From: Muricea muricata
Taxonomy: Eukaryota; Cnidaria; Anthozoa; Malacalcyonacea; Plexauridae
NCBI GenBank assembly: GCA_963855995.1
Contig: OY979723.1
Location: 4,376,884 to 4,440,883 of the forward strand
DNA length: 64,000 bases
Direction of reading: 5' to 3'
Below, one piece after another: positions 1 to 10,382 of the stretch. How positions within the stretch are numbered: position 1 is the stretch's first letter; every line of letters starts with the position of its first letter. The translations under genes and the position numbers were made by a program. Under the pieces are notes generated by a model. The model made no database searches and was not told where the DNA came from. It saw only the letters and a list, made by a program, of their open reading frames with translations.

Positions 1-900
1 AAATCCAAGTTCAACTTGACAAAACTTATCGGTTTTAATGTATTGGATAAACGTATTCATAACAATATTGAACAGTAAGGGACTTAAACAGTCTCCTTGC
101 AAGACTCCTTTGTTTCCTCTTAAAACGGTGTTTGATATCGTTCAGTAACCACCGCAGTGGTGCGGAAGTCACTATACAGGTTCCCAAAGCAATTTTGAAA
201 GTGCTCGGAGATTTGATGGTATTTTAGTACAGTTTTAATGAGTTTATGGTCGACTTCGCCAAATGCATTTCGTAAGTCGAGTAATGTCATTGTTAGAGAT
301 CTTTGTTGTTGTTTCGCTCGTCTGATTAAGTATTCTAAATGAGCCGTATGTTCCTGGAGTAAATCCTTTTTGAATCCTACTTTCAACGTAATTGTTTTTT
401 CATAGAAACTCGTACATGGCATTCCGTACTGTTGATGTAAATATTTTGAGTGGCACTAATTGCAGGGTAATAGGTCTGAAATTTCGAGGATCATCGGTCG
501 ACTCTTTTTTTGAGGTTTAAATTTGAGACGGCTTTAATTTCCTTCATGTGTCAGGAATCTGGCCCGATTTCCATGCTTCGTGTATAATTTCTGTTATGTA
601 CGATGTAAGATATGCTGATTTTAAATTTTTGAACGGAATAATTGAAAGCTGGTCAAGTGGATAGGCAGAACCTTTTGACTTCATTCTTTTTCTAATGGCC
701 CTAATTTTAGCATAAGATAGGGGGTGTAGAATCAAATTCATGCGTGGGTGCTGAAAGTCTGGGTAGCCAATTTGGTCGAGCGAAAACATGAGATGGAAAC
801 GCATTCTTCCACATTTTTTTGAGGTAATTAGTACACGTAGCCAAATCAAACGTTGGTAACAGATAATCCACACAATCTAGATGCAATTTAGCATAGTCCC
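1..900 (-). pseudogene. LINE reverse transcriptase, broken, runs off the left edge
   Basis: Read on the minus strand from about 900 down to 1, three stretches match non-LTR reverse transcriptase in the right order. Around 544-750 lies the pre-RT block with PLDQLSIIPFK and a following SYITEIIHEAWKSGQIP. At 120-370 come GFKKDLLQEHTAHLEYL and LLDLRNAFGEVDHKLI, the RT block with the first catalytic Asp. At about 60-120 is GVLQGDCLSPLLFN, the block before the catalytic YADD motif, which would lie outside the window. Frame changes near 430-540 mean that this copy is not translatable as it stands. The motif style is that of a CR1/R2-like LINE common in cnidarians; the clade is uncertain. No promoter or 5' end was recognised. 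Confidence 0.85.
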
Positions 901-1158
901 AAAAGTTTTTCTTTATTTCTTCATCGATAGCATGGATAGCAATGTCGTATATGTGTTTGGGTAACTACCGAGCGTACATGACGACTTTAAATTCAATAAA
1001 CAATAATTACAATTATTCTGAATGAACTGGGTGCTAAATACACAACCGTTTAACCCTATGATAGTATTTATTCTGTATTAGAGGGTAAAATGCTTTCATG
1101 ATTACTCATGATCACTCATTGAACACATTTCTTATGATACTTTTGCTTTATTTCGTAG

Positions 1159-4088
1159 AGCAATGGAGCCGCCAGCGAACAAATGCTCTGGGTAGGAGTA
1201 AACGGTCTCGAGCTGATGGTAAGTTAAAAAAGTATGCTTACAAAATTATGCCAAAACATTTTTTGAATATATTAGATTTTATTAGATCACTTCGAGATAA
1301 CGGTATGTTCAGAGTTTGTACGGATAAACTTCAATGTCTTCAAATTTGAAAACAATATTCATGTGTATGTTAGTTCATGACTTGCAAGCTGAATCTGTTT
1401 CAAACTTATATACAGGTCATATAAACAGCCGGAAAATATTGTATGTTGTCTATCATCGTGTATGTTGTCTGATTATTCTGTGCCACATAGAAAAACTTAA
1501 TTTTTATTAGATTAATTTGTTTTAAATTGTTATACATTTATATTTTCAAAGCAAAAAAGACACGAGACGGCTATATAATTTGAAGTGACAATGTAAAACT
1601 TTAGTTTAAAAAAAGTTCTTTTTACATTATGTTTTATGACTTTGGAGTACCACATTGACAAATCCCGTCTTGTAATTACTTTTGCACCCGTTTGAACAAA
1701 ATTTTTGACATGCAATTTTAAAATACACCGGTAAAAAGTACGGGTTTTCCAAAATGCATGTTAAGTATATTGAAACCTTGAAAATAGAAGATTTGAATTA
1801 CGTTCTGGCTATATTAAGGACAATTTTCAGTTTAATCATATGCTTTAAGGTATCCCTATTATACGTTTTATGTTTCTTATGTTCGCCGTCTGCATTGTTT
1901 TGTGTAGGACATATAAGCTGTCAGCCAAGCCCAAGGACTATAATGAATTGTGGCAGTAGCAAACGATCTCGAAGTGATGGTATGTAATGATGGATTAATA
2001 TGCATGCAGTAAAATAGTTACTGTAGTAGTTGATTGCATTTTGGCGCTCAGTTTGCAACTACACTATAACATTAGAATGAAATACACTAACTGCAAGTTT
2101 ATAAAACAGAGTTCGTCTATATCTTTATCAACAGCAATCAATGTTTTTTATCACTTTAGATCAAATAAACCGTCCTCGAAGAGCAACAGAAATAACCAAC
2201 AGATTCTCTCAAGGTAGTGATAATAGTAATACAGACATACAGTAGCTAGACTCTTTTTTACTGCATGAGCCTGTTTTCCATTAGGCCAATTTGTTCGCTG
2301 GAGGTAAAGCGCTAACAAGCGTTTAGCAACGTGCTTGCTAGCGCACAGGTTCGCCGCGACAAAAATGGGGAGCGAATTTTCGAACAAACAAATTTGCCTA
2401 CTAGAAAATAAGCTTAAGATGCCAATAGCCTAGTTAAATATTAGTCATGAAGCTAATCTCTAAAACATGTCTTTGTCTTTTATTTAGACCCAGTTCAGCC
2501 AAGCAAACTTGCTACAGATAGTTCTACACCCAATAGACTTTCCCAACCTAATGGTACGTTAAAAATACCCACATTTCGATAATTGATAAATAAATTAATA
2601 AGTATTCTTACATTGAGCGCGCTTTCCTTTCCTTAGGATTCCAACGTTCTGTTCTGACCAAGTTGGACACAATTATTGAAAAGCACGATGAGGCTTTGTC
2701 TATTCTCAGTGCAATTCTGACTGCCTCAAAAGGGACAATAGAGGAGGAAGCGGTTTTGGAAGATATCCTTCCAAACTCAATGAGTACGGTCGAAGGTTTG
2801 GAAGACTTTTCTTGTCGGCTTGATGATGATATTTAACCGGGAAAACGGTATTAAAGCTTCATTACAATTTTAAAAATCGTGACAGTATATATTATATTTT
2901 ATTTATCTAGTTGCAGTTTTTGGTTGCACTGTGTGGACACAATTGCTCCTTCAGTAACAAACGCATAATGGCAAGAATCGGCACCAATAAACTCTGGTCG
3001 AATTATAGTTTGAAAGGGATCAGCCAAACGGCCATTTAAAGATCTTGCCATATGCAACATAATAATTAGTAAGTGTGTAATTAATGAATATTATGTAGGA
3101 CAATTTTCCGATCGCATACTTTGCGACATTGCTTCTTCTTTCGGTTTTATGAAAACTTTGAAAACGAATAGAACTGCATGTCCATCTTTACGACTAGTTA
3201 ACGAAGTCCTTGCCAGCAGAGTATGAGATTTAAAAACATACAGGCCATTAATTAATGCATAGTTTGAATGTACTTTTACTGAATTATTGAAGGTATATTG
3301 TTTTATTTGAGAGCAGTCTGGTTTGTATTGGTCGAGAGCCTTCGTCTATTAGGATAGAGCAGCTAGTGACGTGTTTTGTTTTGATACTGTATGATTGAGA
3401 TCATGTTCGCGTCAAAGTGCGTGCGAAAATCTTTTCGCTGCACCTGTAGCCGCACAACAAAGCATATAGTCTTTTCGATAACATTTTGCTGTTGTCTGCT
3501 CAGTTACAGAAACACAGTAAAAACGTTATAACGTTGAAAGAAAATTATTGACTGCCACTTTTTTGTTTTCACGCCGTTATGACCTCATATTGTGTATCTA
3601 TAACTGGAGAGACAACAGCATATTTTATCTATTTTTTATTGTGTATATTTTGTTAATTATTTGTCAATTTGCCTTTGTTCTGCCGTGCCTTACGCCAAGA
3701 GTTTAAATGAGGCGCGATTGCCTAACCCCATGCATAATTACTTGACCTAATTCTCGGAGATGAAAGATTGCAATTTTCACAACGAGCTTTGATTCAACTC
3801 TTATTCGCTCATTTCTTCTCCGTATCGTACGAAAATTATAAAGCCTGATCTTTCTTAATCGCGTGTAAGCCTTAATTTATGCGATAAGAGCGTGTTGAAA
3901 TTAAATTCGGTTTTTTTAGACACCTGCATTAATTGTCGTTTGTTTTGTGTTAATTAGAAACCTGTGTCAAAGTCCACAAAGGGTGCAACGAGATAAACGT
4001 TGAAGAGCAAATAGCGGAGTTTTTAAAGTATGCACCAAACAAGTCTGGTGGCTCCAGATTCAAGATAACTGCCGTTTTAGTATTATAG
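1159..4088 (+). pseudogene. DUF4806-domain gene, seven exons, two apparent frameshifts
   Basis: Exons by splice sites and reading phase: 1159-1218, 1908-1979, 2160-2213, 2488-2553, 2637-2847, 2911-3068 and 3958-4088 (stop TAG 4086-4088). The first four are small (54-72 nt), all phase 1 at both ends, and encode a basic, Ser-rich linker; exons 1 and 2 end with the related strings GRSKRSRADG and GSSKRSRSDG. Exon 5 gives a helical segment (SVLTKLDTIIEKHDEALSIL) and then the start of DUF4806 (STVEGLEDFSCRLDDD). Exon 6 continues with NKRIMARIGTNKLWSNYS and RPFKDLAICNIII, and exon 7 ends with EEQIAEFLKYAPNKSGG, the usual DUF4806 tail. One extra base near 2830 creates an early TAA, and one frame change near 3015 splits exon 6. 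Correcting both gives phase-consistent joins, so this is either a young pseudogene or a gene with assembly indels. The 5' exons with a start codon were not found. The function of DUF4806 is unknown. Confidence 0.72.
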
Positions 4089-4229
4089 TTTGCTGCGCAG
4101 AAACTTGCTCACGTAGCCAATAGCTATATAGTCATGCAGTGTTCAGCAAAGTACTCAAAATGTTTGAGAAAAAAAAAAGCCATAGCCTGAATGAGCCAAG
4201 CACATTCTCACTGTCTGCTCATCGCTGAC

Positions 4230-4420
4230 TTCGCTTTGAAATGACTTTAAAATTTTTTGCTTCGTTACAGTATAATAGTAAAGAAGTAAATATTGATCAA
4301 AAATCGTACTTCGTTGCAAGTAAAAAGTAGTTCATAAAAAGATTACTTCACTACAAGTAAATACTGATATTTTTTGCTTAAGTAAAGTATCGAAGTTACT
4401 TCGTTACTGGCTATAGCTAA
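4230..4420. repeat. Degenerate GTAACTTCG-type repeat
   Basis: The stretch contains several variants of an ACTTCGTTRC / AAGTAA motif (cgtacttcgttgcaagtaa, gattacttcactacaagtaa, gttacttcgttactgg). It resembles the end of a dispersed repeat, with no coding potential. The rest of 4089-4968 holds nothing that I recognise. Confidence 0.4.
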
Positions 4421-4968
4421 CACTGGCTATAGTGTGCGAATAAGAATTAACGTCAATCGCAATAAAGCCAGTTTTAAGCTCGCTGGTGTGATATTTTTCT
4501 CGCCGATCTTTTTGATATGGTTCTCATCAAATTGTATATTCCTTTTTCAGGAACGTCAAAAAGATGCTCATGAATGAAATTTAAGAAAATTATTCTATCT
4601 ATATACTTATGAGGATTTTTAAACAAATAAACAAGTTCCGATAAACTTTGGTGTCTTATATTTTTAGTTCTGTTCAACGCACACAAAACCTTTCACGATC
4701 TAAACGATGCAAACAAAACTTCGACGTTTCCAGCGAATGAGACCATTTGTCAGGAAGTTAGAAGTAGCACACTATGGTTGCTAATTTTCTGACCAATGAC
4801 CTTCATTAAAAACTCGAAGTTCGGTTGCTTCGTTTGGATAGTGAAATTGCTATGGTTTTGCACTTGATGACCATGTTGTTCGTCGAATTATGATTGATTT
4901 TGGTTTTAAGATTGGTCGCGGTTTAAATTTGTCGCGGAACATTTATATATTTTTGTGTTAGAGCTTGT

Positions 4969-5155
4969 TTGAACGTTGTTTGAAAGTTAATTTAACGTTG
5001 CAAGAACGTGGTACTAACGTTATGTTCCAACATTAATCCCAACATCGCCACCACGTTCCTATGAGTTCACAAAAAAACGTTACCACAACGTTGATACCAA
5101 CGTTATTACGACGTTCGGCGAACGTTGCCACAACGTGATTGTGCTAGCTGGGATA
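4969..5155. repeat. AACGTT-motif cluster
   Basis: About a dozen copies of AACGTT or close variants (acgttg, caacgt, aacgtg) occur in under 190 bp, alternating in orientation and ending at gtgctagctggg. This is typical of the internal part of a palindromic MITE-like repeat. No gene overlaps it. Confidence 0.6.
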
Positions 5156-5427
5156 ATTTCTATACCGGATGAAATTGTGAGTGATTTTCTTCTCGGAAAT
5201 ATTATTTATTGCACAGCTTTAGATGCAAAACTATGACCTTATAAAGTAAAGGTGGATGAATATAGACAGGTTCACATAAACCTGCCATTTTGTATCAAGG
5301 ACTAATATTGTTTTGCTTACCAGATTTTGCAGATCGAGTTGCAAAAATCAAAGAGCTAACTTACTTCAAGCTACAATTATAACATGTACTTTACACAGTG
5401 CACGTGTGTATCTGATTGTAAACTTAC

Positions 5428-5983
5428 AGTTAACAGTGGTGAAGAATTGCCAGCCTCGATCATCATAATTTACCATAGGATCGTTCCCACGTGCATATTT
5501 GCTGAGTTGGCAGTTTACAGATTCACTTTCTGCACCAGATTTGTATTTGAACCCAACGCATTTTTTCTCCTTTACACAGTTGAATGAACACTCAATTTGA
5601 GAATGAACATTGTGAGTACATATAATATCAACCGACGACAATGATGGGACTGTAAATTGTTAAAAAAATATTGTAAAAATAAATTATATATTAATAAGAA
5701 TATGATATACGTAGAAACAATTACACAAAGAGGTAACCAAGTCAACGTGATGCAAATAACCTTTTTATTTCATGAGTAAACAATTATACCTATAATCTAA
5801 GACTCATTGTATCTAACCCCTTTTATACTTATCTTCTGAAAAAGTATAACCACAGAAGCTTTTACTACCTGTTACAACCTTCTCGAAAACCCATTCAACC
5901 TCTTCATTTGCTATCAGCATCCCAAATGTAATCAGCAGGATTTCAATAGTGGAAAACAAAAAAAGGAACGGAACTTGCATCAT
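5428..5983 (-). CDS. Secreted PAN/apple-domain protein, first two exons
   Basis: Exon 1 runs from an ATG at 5983 (or the adjacent ATG at 5980) to 5869 and encodes a hydrophobic signal-peptide-like start, MMQVPFLFLFSTIEILLITF, followed by NEEVEWVFEKVVT. It ends in phase 1 at ACAG/GTAGTA. Exon 2 is 5428-5649 (222 nt, phase 1 at both ends, acceptor TTTACAG, donor GTAAGT). It encodes a PAN/apple-like module with the cysteine pattern IICTHNVHSQIECSFNCV, KKCVGFKY and NCQLS. The intron is only 219 bp. The same VHSQ-ECS-C-C-CVG core recurs at 58577-58797, so this belongs to the same family as the PAN/F5-8C genes further right. No following discoidin exon was found below 5428, so the gene is incomplete here or continues in unrecognised exons. 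PAN domains bind protein or carbohydrate outside the cell. Confidence 0.65.
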
Positions 5984-7776
5984 GAAGCCTGCCAGAATCT
6001 CTGTAATAAAGTACACAAACTGCACTGTTGTTTTTTTTTTGTTACTTTAAAGATCCATTGGCTCATTTACATTAAGTCAATAAATTCATTTAAATGTTTT
6101 GTCAATCGCAGAGTGCAACAATTCAGTCCCAGGATTCATAAATTTAATCTCTGCATTGAAGGATTTAATCGGTCATAAGAGAAATGCTAGCCCAAGGAAG
6201 AGGGTATTTTTAATTTTGTAAACAAAACTTCATGCTAGTCATAAATTGTTGGGTAATATATGCTACCTCATGGAGATAATGTACCCAATGTTTAATGCCC
6301 CATCATAACATTAGTGGTAACCAAACAATTTTTATTGTGTTTTTCCCTTTAAGTGGCAGTTTAGCAGATCTGCCACAAACAGAAAACCGAGCAATTTTTT
6401 GGCAGGTTGGACCTAGTTGCTACATTGACCCGCAATGCTACATGCAGGACCTGTTGTTGACATTATGCAATGATGAAAATTTTTAACAGAAGAAATTTTG
6501 TGTTGAGAAAATGATGGTCAAATATGAGTGATTTCGGTAAGGTTTAAGCCTCTAAGTTTGTTACAATATTCTATCTTATTCTAACGTGTGCTAGGGTATA
6601 AGTTTTAATTTAACTTTTTTATTTTGAAGTAAGACATTCTTTTCATATCGGACATAATTATCTAATTTGTGTGTTCAATAATGTCATAAATATATATGTA
6701 GCATTATGCTACATTGGCACAAATGGTAACTAAAGCTTGAATATTATATAAACCAACAACATGTGCTATATTATACTGAAATTTCTTTTGAAAACAGTTT
6801 AGATAAGTTGATATTCCTTCTTGCATCCTGTCAGAGGCCTCTTTGATGCAGGCTTCACCATGCTTTAGGTCTAAAATTATATGTATTTGTTTTCATGGAA
6901 ATACTCTGTGTACATAATTTTATTTATCATGTTCATAACCACAGTTTTTGTAGGAAATGTGCTGAATAATCCAATGTTTGTATTTTTTTAGAAAATACAG
7001 CAAAGAAATCCTAAAAACTATATTTTAACTATTTTCCTATTAACCTCTTTTCGACTTTAAATCAACCTTAATTTAATCTTCGAGCTAGTAGTATATGTTT
7101 ATCTGAAGACTTTTATGCTTTAGTTTATGTATTTATCGTTGTATGTACTGTATGTATGTCCAATTAGAGGAGTTCCTCGCATGGGACCTCGAGTCCCGTC
7201 TGAGCTCCTTCCTCTTGGTATATCTATCCAATGAAGTGCTTGAATGAATAGTAAATAATCTTTATTGAACCTTTGAATCAATACTAAATAGTGGATAGTA
7301 TTGAATGTTTGAACTTGGGATTGTTGAACATGTTCCGTATATTATCATACGTATTTAGTGTGGGTTGTTGATAATTTTGTGGAAACACCACGTAAGTTTA
7401 TTATCGCAAAGCTTTAGATCCGTAAGCTCTGAGACTTCATCAGTGCTAATAATAATGGCATCGTTTTTTTTTCTTTGGAACTCTAGGCTTCATGAAGATT
7501 AATTTTGTTAGGAAATATTTTTTCAAGAAAAATTAAGTATTTGCATTTATATGCAGATGCATGCACATGTACATTGCTTACCCCCGCCCCAGGGTAGCAC
7601 TTACTTCCCTACCGCTCCCTTAGGACACAATTGATTCTTGGTAGTATTACAATTAGTTATTCTGGCAATTAATTTCATGTCCAAAGAACTCGCAAGTCAG
7701 AAACCACAGTACAACGCAAATTCACGTAGGCCAAAGGTCAAATGGAAATACTTCCTCCACTAAACTATTTATTGGA
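5984..7776. other. No gene recognised
   Basis: AT-rich DNA with only short chance ORFs. A small palindrome (gtagcattatgctac) lies near 6700. The segment 7141-7250 (gaggagttcctcgcatggga then gtgcttgaatgaata) has the look of a LINE 3' end, but no ORF is attached to it. Confidence 0.5.
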
Positions 7777-8757
7777 ATGAGAATTTTTATTATATTTCCC
7801 CTTGTTGCTATATTGATATGTTTGTCTGGCGATGTGGAAACTAATCCGGGTCATTTCAATTTTGAAGAGAATAGATATTACACAAGGGGACTCAAGGCAT
7901 GTCATTTAAATGTGAGAAGTTTGCTTCTAAAAATTGACAGTCTCCATCTATTTATCAGTAAAAATCCGTTTGATGCAATTGCTATATCAGACACATGGCT
8001 TAAACTTTGAACTACAAATGCCGAAATAGACATTTCCAATTACTCATTAACTCGAAATGATCGTACAGACAGAACTGGCGGGGTAACGGCTTTTTATGCT
8101 CGCAATGGTCTAGAATTTCGCTCGCGCGGAGATTTACAAAGCAGTCACATTGAGACCTGCTGGATTGAAATCATACGTCCCAAAAAGCGGAATTAAGTCG
8201 TCCTATTTAGGGATTGACTACCAACTAAGATCAACGGCCAAATCAACTGTACAAAATCTCGCGCGTGCGTTTTCTCTCGAACAGCTGATCACGTCAGCGA
8301 CAAGAACAAGGCAATCCAGTAAATCAACAATAGATCTGATTTTTGCGAACAATTTTCATCGCGTGGTGGCAAGTGGAGCCTACTCTTTAGGTATCAGTGA
8401 TCACTCCTTGATATTTTTCGTAATTAAAGCTCGGAACTAATAAATCTCGTTAACAATCAAATCAAACTCTCTAAATCAAAGTATTACTAAATTTCTGCGA
8501 ATGCTAATAAGTATAATCCATCCAACCTTTGGAAAACATTTAGTAAACTAACACCTGTCATGTATAATTTTTGAGGAAAAGCCTGTCATTGATCAAAAGA
8601 CTATAGCCAGAATTTTAAATGATTATGTCACTTCGATTGGGATAAAGCTAGCAGATAAAATCAAGAGGAAATTTATACGCAGGGGCTCTCCTGTACCACC
8701 AGCCACTGATTTTCCCCACAGCTTTGAAGAAGTAGATGAATCATTAATAATTCATTA
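7777..8757 (+). pseudogene. LINE 5' half: 2A-like leader and APE endonuclease
   Basis: The ORF at 7777-8010 starts with a hydrophobic segment that runs directly into LSGDVETNPGH, a 2A-like motif, then KACHLNVRSLLLKIDSL, the start of an apurinic-type endonuclease, up to IAISDTWL. After a frame break, 8150-8440 holds the endonuclease C-terminal part (STIDLIFANN, SLGISDHSLIFF). A degenerate linker follows (NPSNLWKTFSK-like at about 8515-8545, then IARILNDYVTSIGIKLADKI at about 8600-8660). It stops before the reverse transcriptase. Known biology: some CR1/L2-type LINEs carry a 2A peptide before the endonuclease that causes ribosome skipping. Here the final Pro of the NPGP core is His, which should abolish it. 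Frame breaks and truncation mean that it is dead. Confidence 0.8.
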
Positions 8758-9960
8758 GTAGTTATACCAATAACATGTTAGAATTTAGTCACATGATGCT
8801 GCTTAGATACCCCGGTCAAGCGCCACCCGACAAAGAGATATTGAGATATTTAATGAAAATACTAGTTGTTTTCAACAAATATCTGAGATTATCTGTACAA
8901 AATAAAGCCTACATCACAGTCATCTGAACTCAAGTAATCTATTAATCGTGAAAACCTGCCTCAGTGATAAGCAGATTTGTTCGGTACGTCTGTGAGCGCT
9001 TTATCGTCCTCAAGGAATTCTAGATCTCAGCGGCGTTGTCGTCCTTATCACAGCATTAAACTAAAGACGTTTATAATTAATTAGTTTTAGAGAAACGTGG
9101 GAGCTTTAACTGTGACTTAAGAGCTGTTTATTTGAATTCCACAATTCAACACCATCGCATTTCTGAGTGCCAAACTTTGTAGTGCAATACTATAATATGA
9201 AAATCCTCAGCGCTTGTGTTAAAGCTAAAATTCACACCGCGTCATCGAGTAAGTCGTGTTGTAAATAGCAAACCGCAGAATAGAAACTAAGAGCAAACCA
9301 ATTTGGCTCTCTTGAAGTTTGTGTCCCATGCATGTCGTATTACGCACTTCATTATAGAGGCACTGGCCGTCAATCGCCTTTTCTGGCTTATAGAAACGCT
9401 TAACAGGCTGTTCCGTCATTACTCTTACCAGTCAATTGCATAAAAATATGGGAATATGTTGCACCGCTGAGTGGCCTTATTGTTTATTCGCTATTGTCGT
9501 AAACTCTTTAACGTATCAAAAGAATTCCTAATAAATTGCTATATAAAACAATAGATACTCTCAAGATCGATAAAATTATGAAAATTTACCTCGCCGTTTC
9601 GACTGAACAACAGTCATAATCACGAAATGAATGATGATGATATTATACAGACGTACAATTATATGGTGAAGTAACAAGGTTTGATTAGTTAAAAACTAAT
9701 GGATGTTTTGACGCTTTAGTTCCATGGTTAAGTGACGGTTTCAATCTAACTATAGCAACAGACTATTGCATGCAAAAAGTAATAGAGGCCAGCGATTTGA
9801 TTCGTTAATTATTTTAGTATAAGTAAATATTAAATGTGTTAGTGAACATTTAATATTATATCTTCGTCGTCAGGACTTCGAGCATATTCTTTTAAAGTTG
9901 AATTCGTTGCAACTGCATATATGGCTATATATCTCAGAATAGTCATGATATGAATGTTCT
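8758..9960. other. No gene recognised
   Basis: No recognisable protein or RNA gene. A minus-strand ORF at 9225-9419 (64 aa, GQCLYNEVRNTTCMGHKLQE) is cysteine-containing but could not be assigned. The rest is AT-rich and featureless to the eye. Confidence 0.4.
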
Positions 9961-9969
9961 TTTACTCAA

Positions 9970-10379
9970 GGTGTACAAGCAGCGATCAGTTTTTTTCTGC
10001 GTAGTTAGCGTTACATCTAGGGCATTTAAATTCATAAACAACAGGGCTTTGATAAATTCTCAGCGTTTGGTCTTTAGTAGTTCTCCAGTTGACAATAAAT
10101 TATAGTTCCATATATTTACCAAAGAAAGTTAAATTAATCCGCATTTTGATTTTTGTCGGCTCGATTGTGGTGACAGTGACAGTATTAAATGCATAACATG
10201 AGTAAATGGTTTGAATAATGTTAACAGTTTTCTAAAAGTTTTTGGGAGAACCATTCCATGACATAAAAGTAGCAATATTGTTCAATTCAGTTTTGAGGAG
10301 TTCATCGTTGCTGCAAGCAACAAAGACGCTGAAATAATGTCAGTATTGACGAGCATGGGTACGTTGGTTTGCGGTAGAT
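9970..10379 (-). pseudogene. Penelope-like element, C-terminal part
   Basis: On the minus strand, starting at 10379, the frame SIYRKPTYPC is the block that follows the Penelope-type reverse transcriptase. It continues through degenerate sequence to LTFFGKYMEL, TLRIYQSPVVYEFKCPRCNA and NYAEK, the beginning of a GIY-YIG endonuclease domain with its CxxC. Stops and frame changes are frequent, and the endonuclease is truncated near 9970. The N-terminal part lies at 15395-15845; the two halves are separated by the 5.0-kb element. Confidence 0.75.
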
Positions 10380-10382
10380 AGA

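Noticed and set aside
7141-7250. Possible LINE 3' end (gaatgaata tail)
   Set aside because: No coding part upstream and the repeat tail is very short; left as unassigned.
9225-9419. Minus-strand ORF with cysteines (GQCLYNEVRNTTCMGHKLQE), possible PAN fragment
   Set aside because: The cysteine spacing does not match the PAN modules elsewhere in the window and no splice sites fit.
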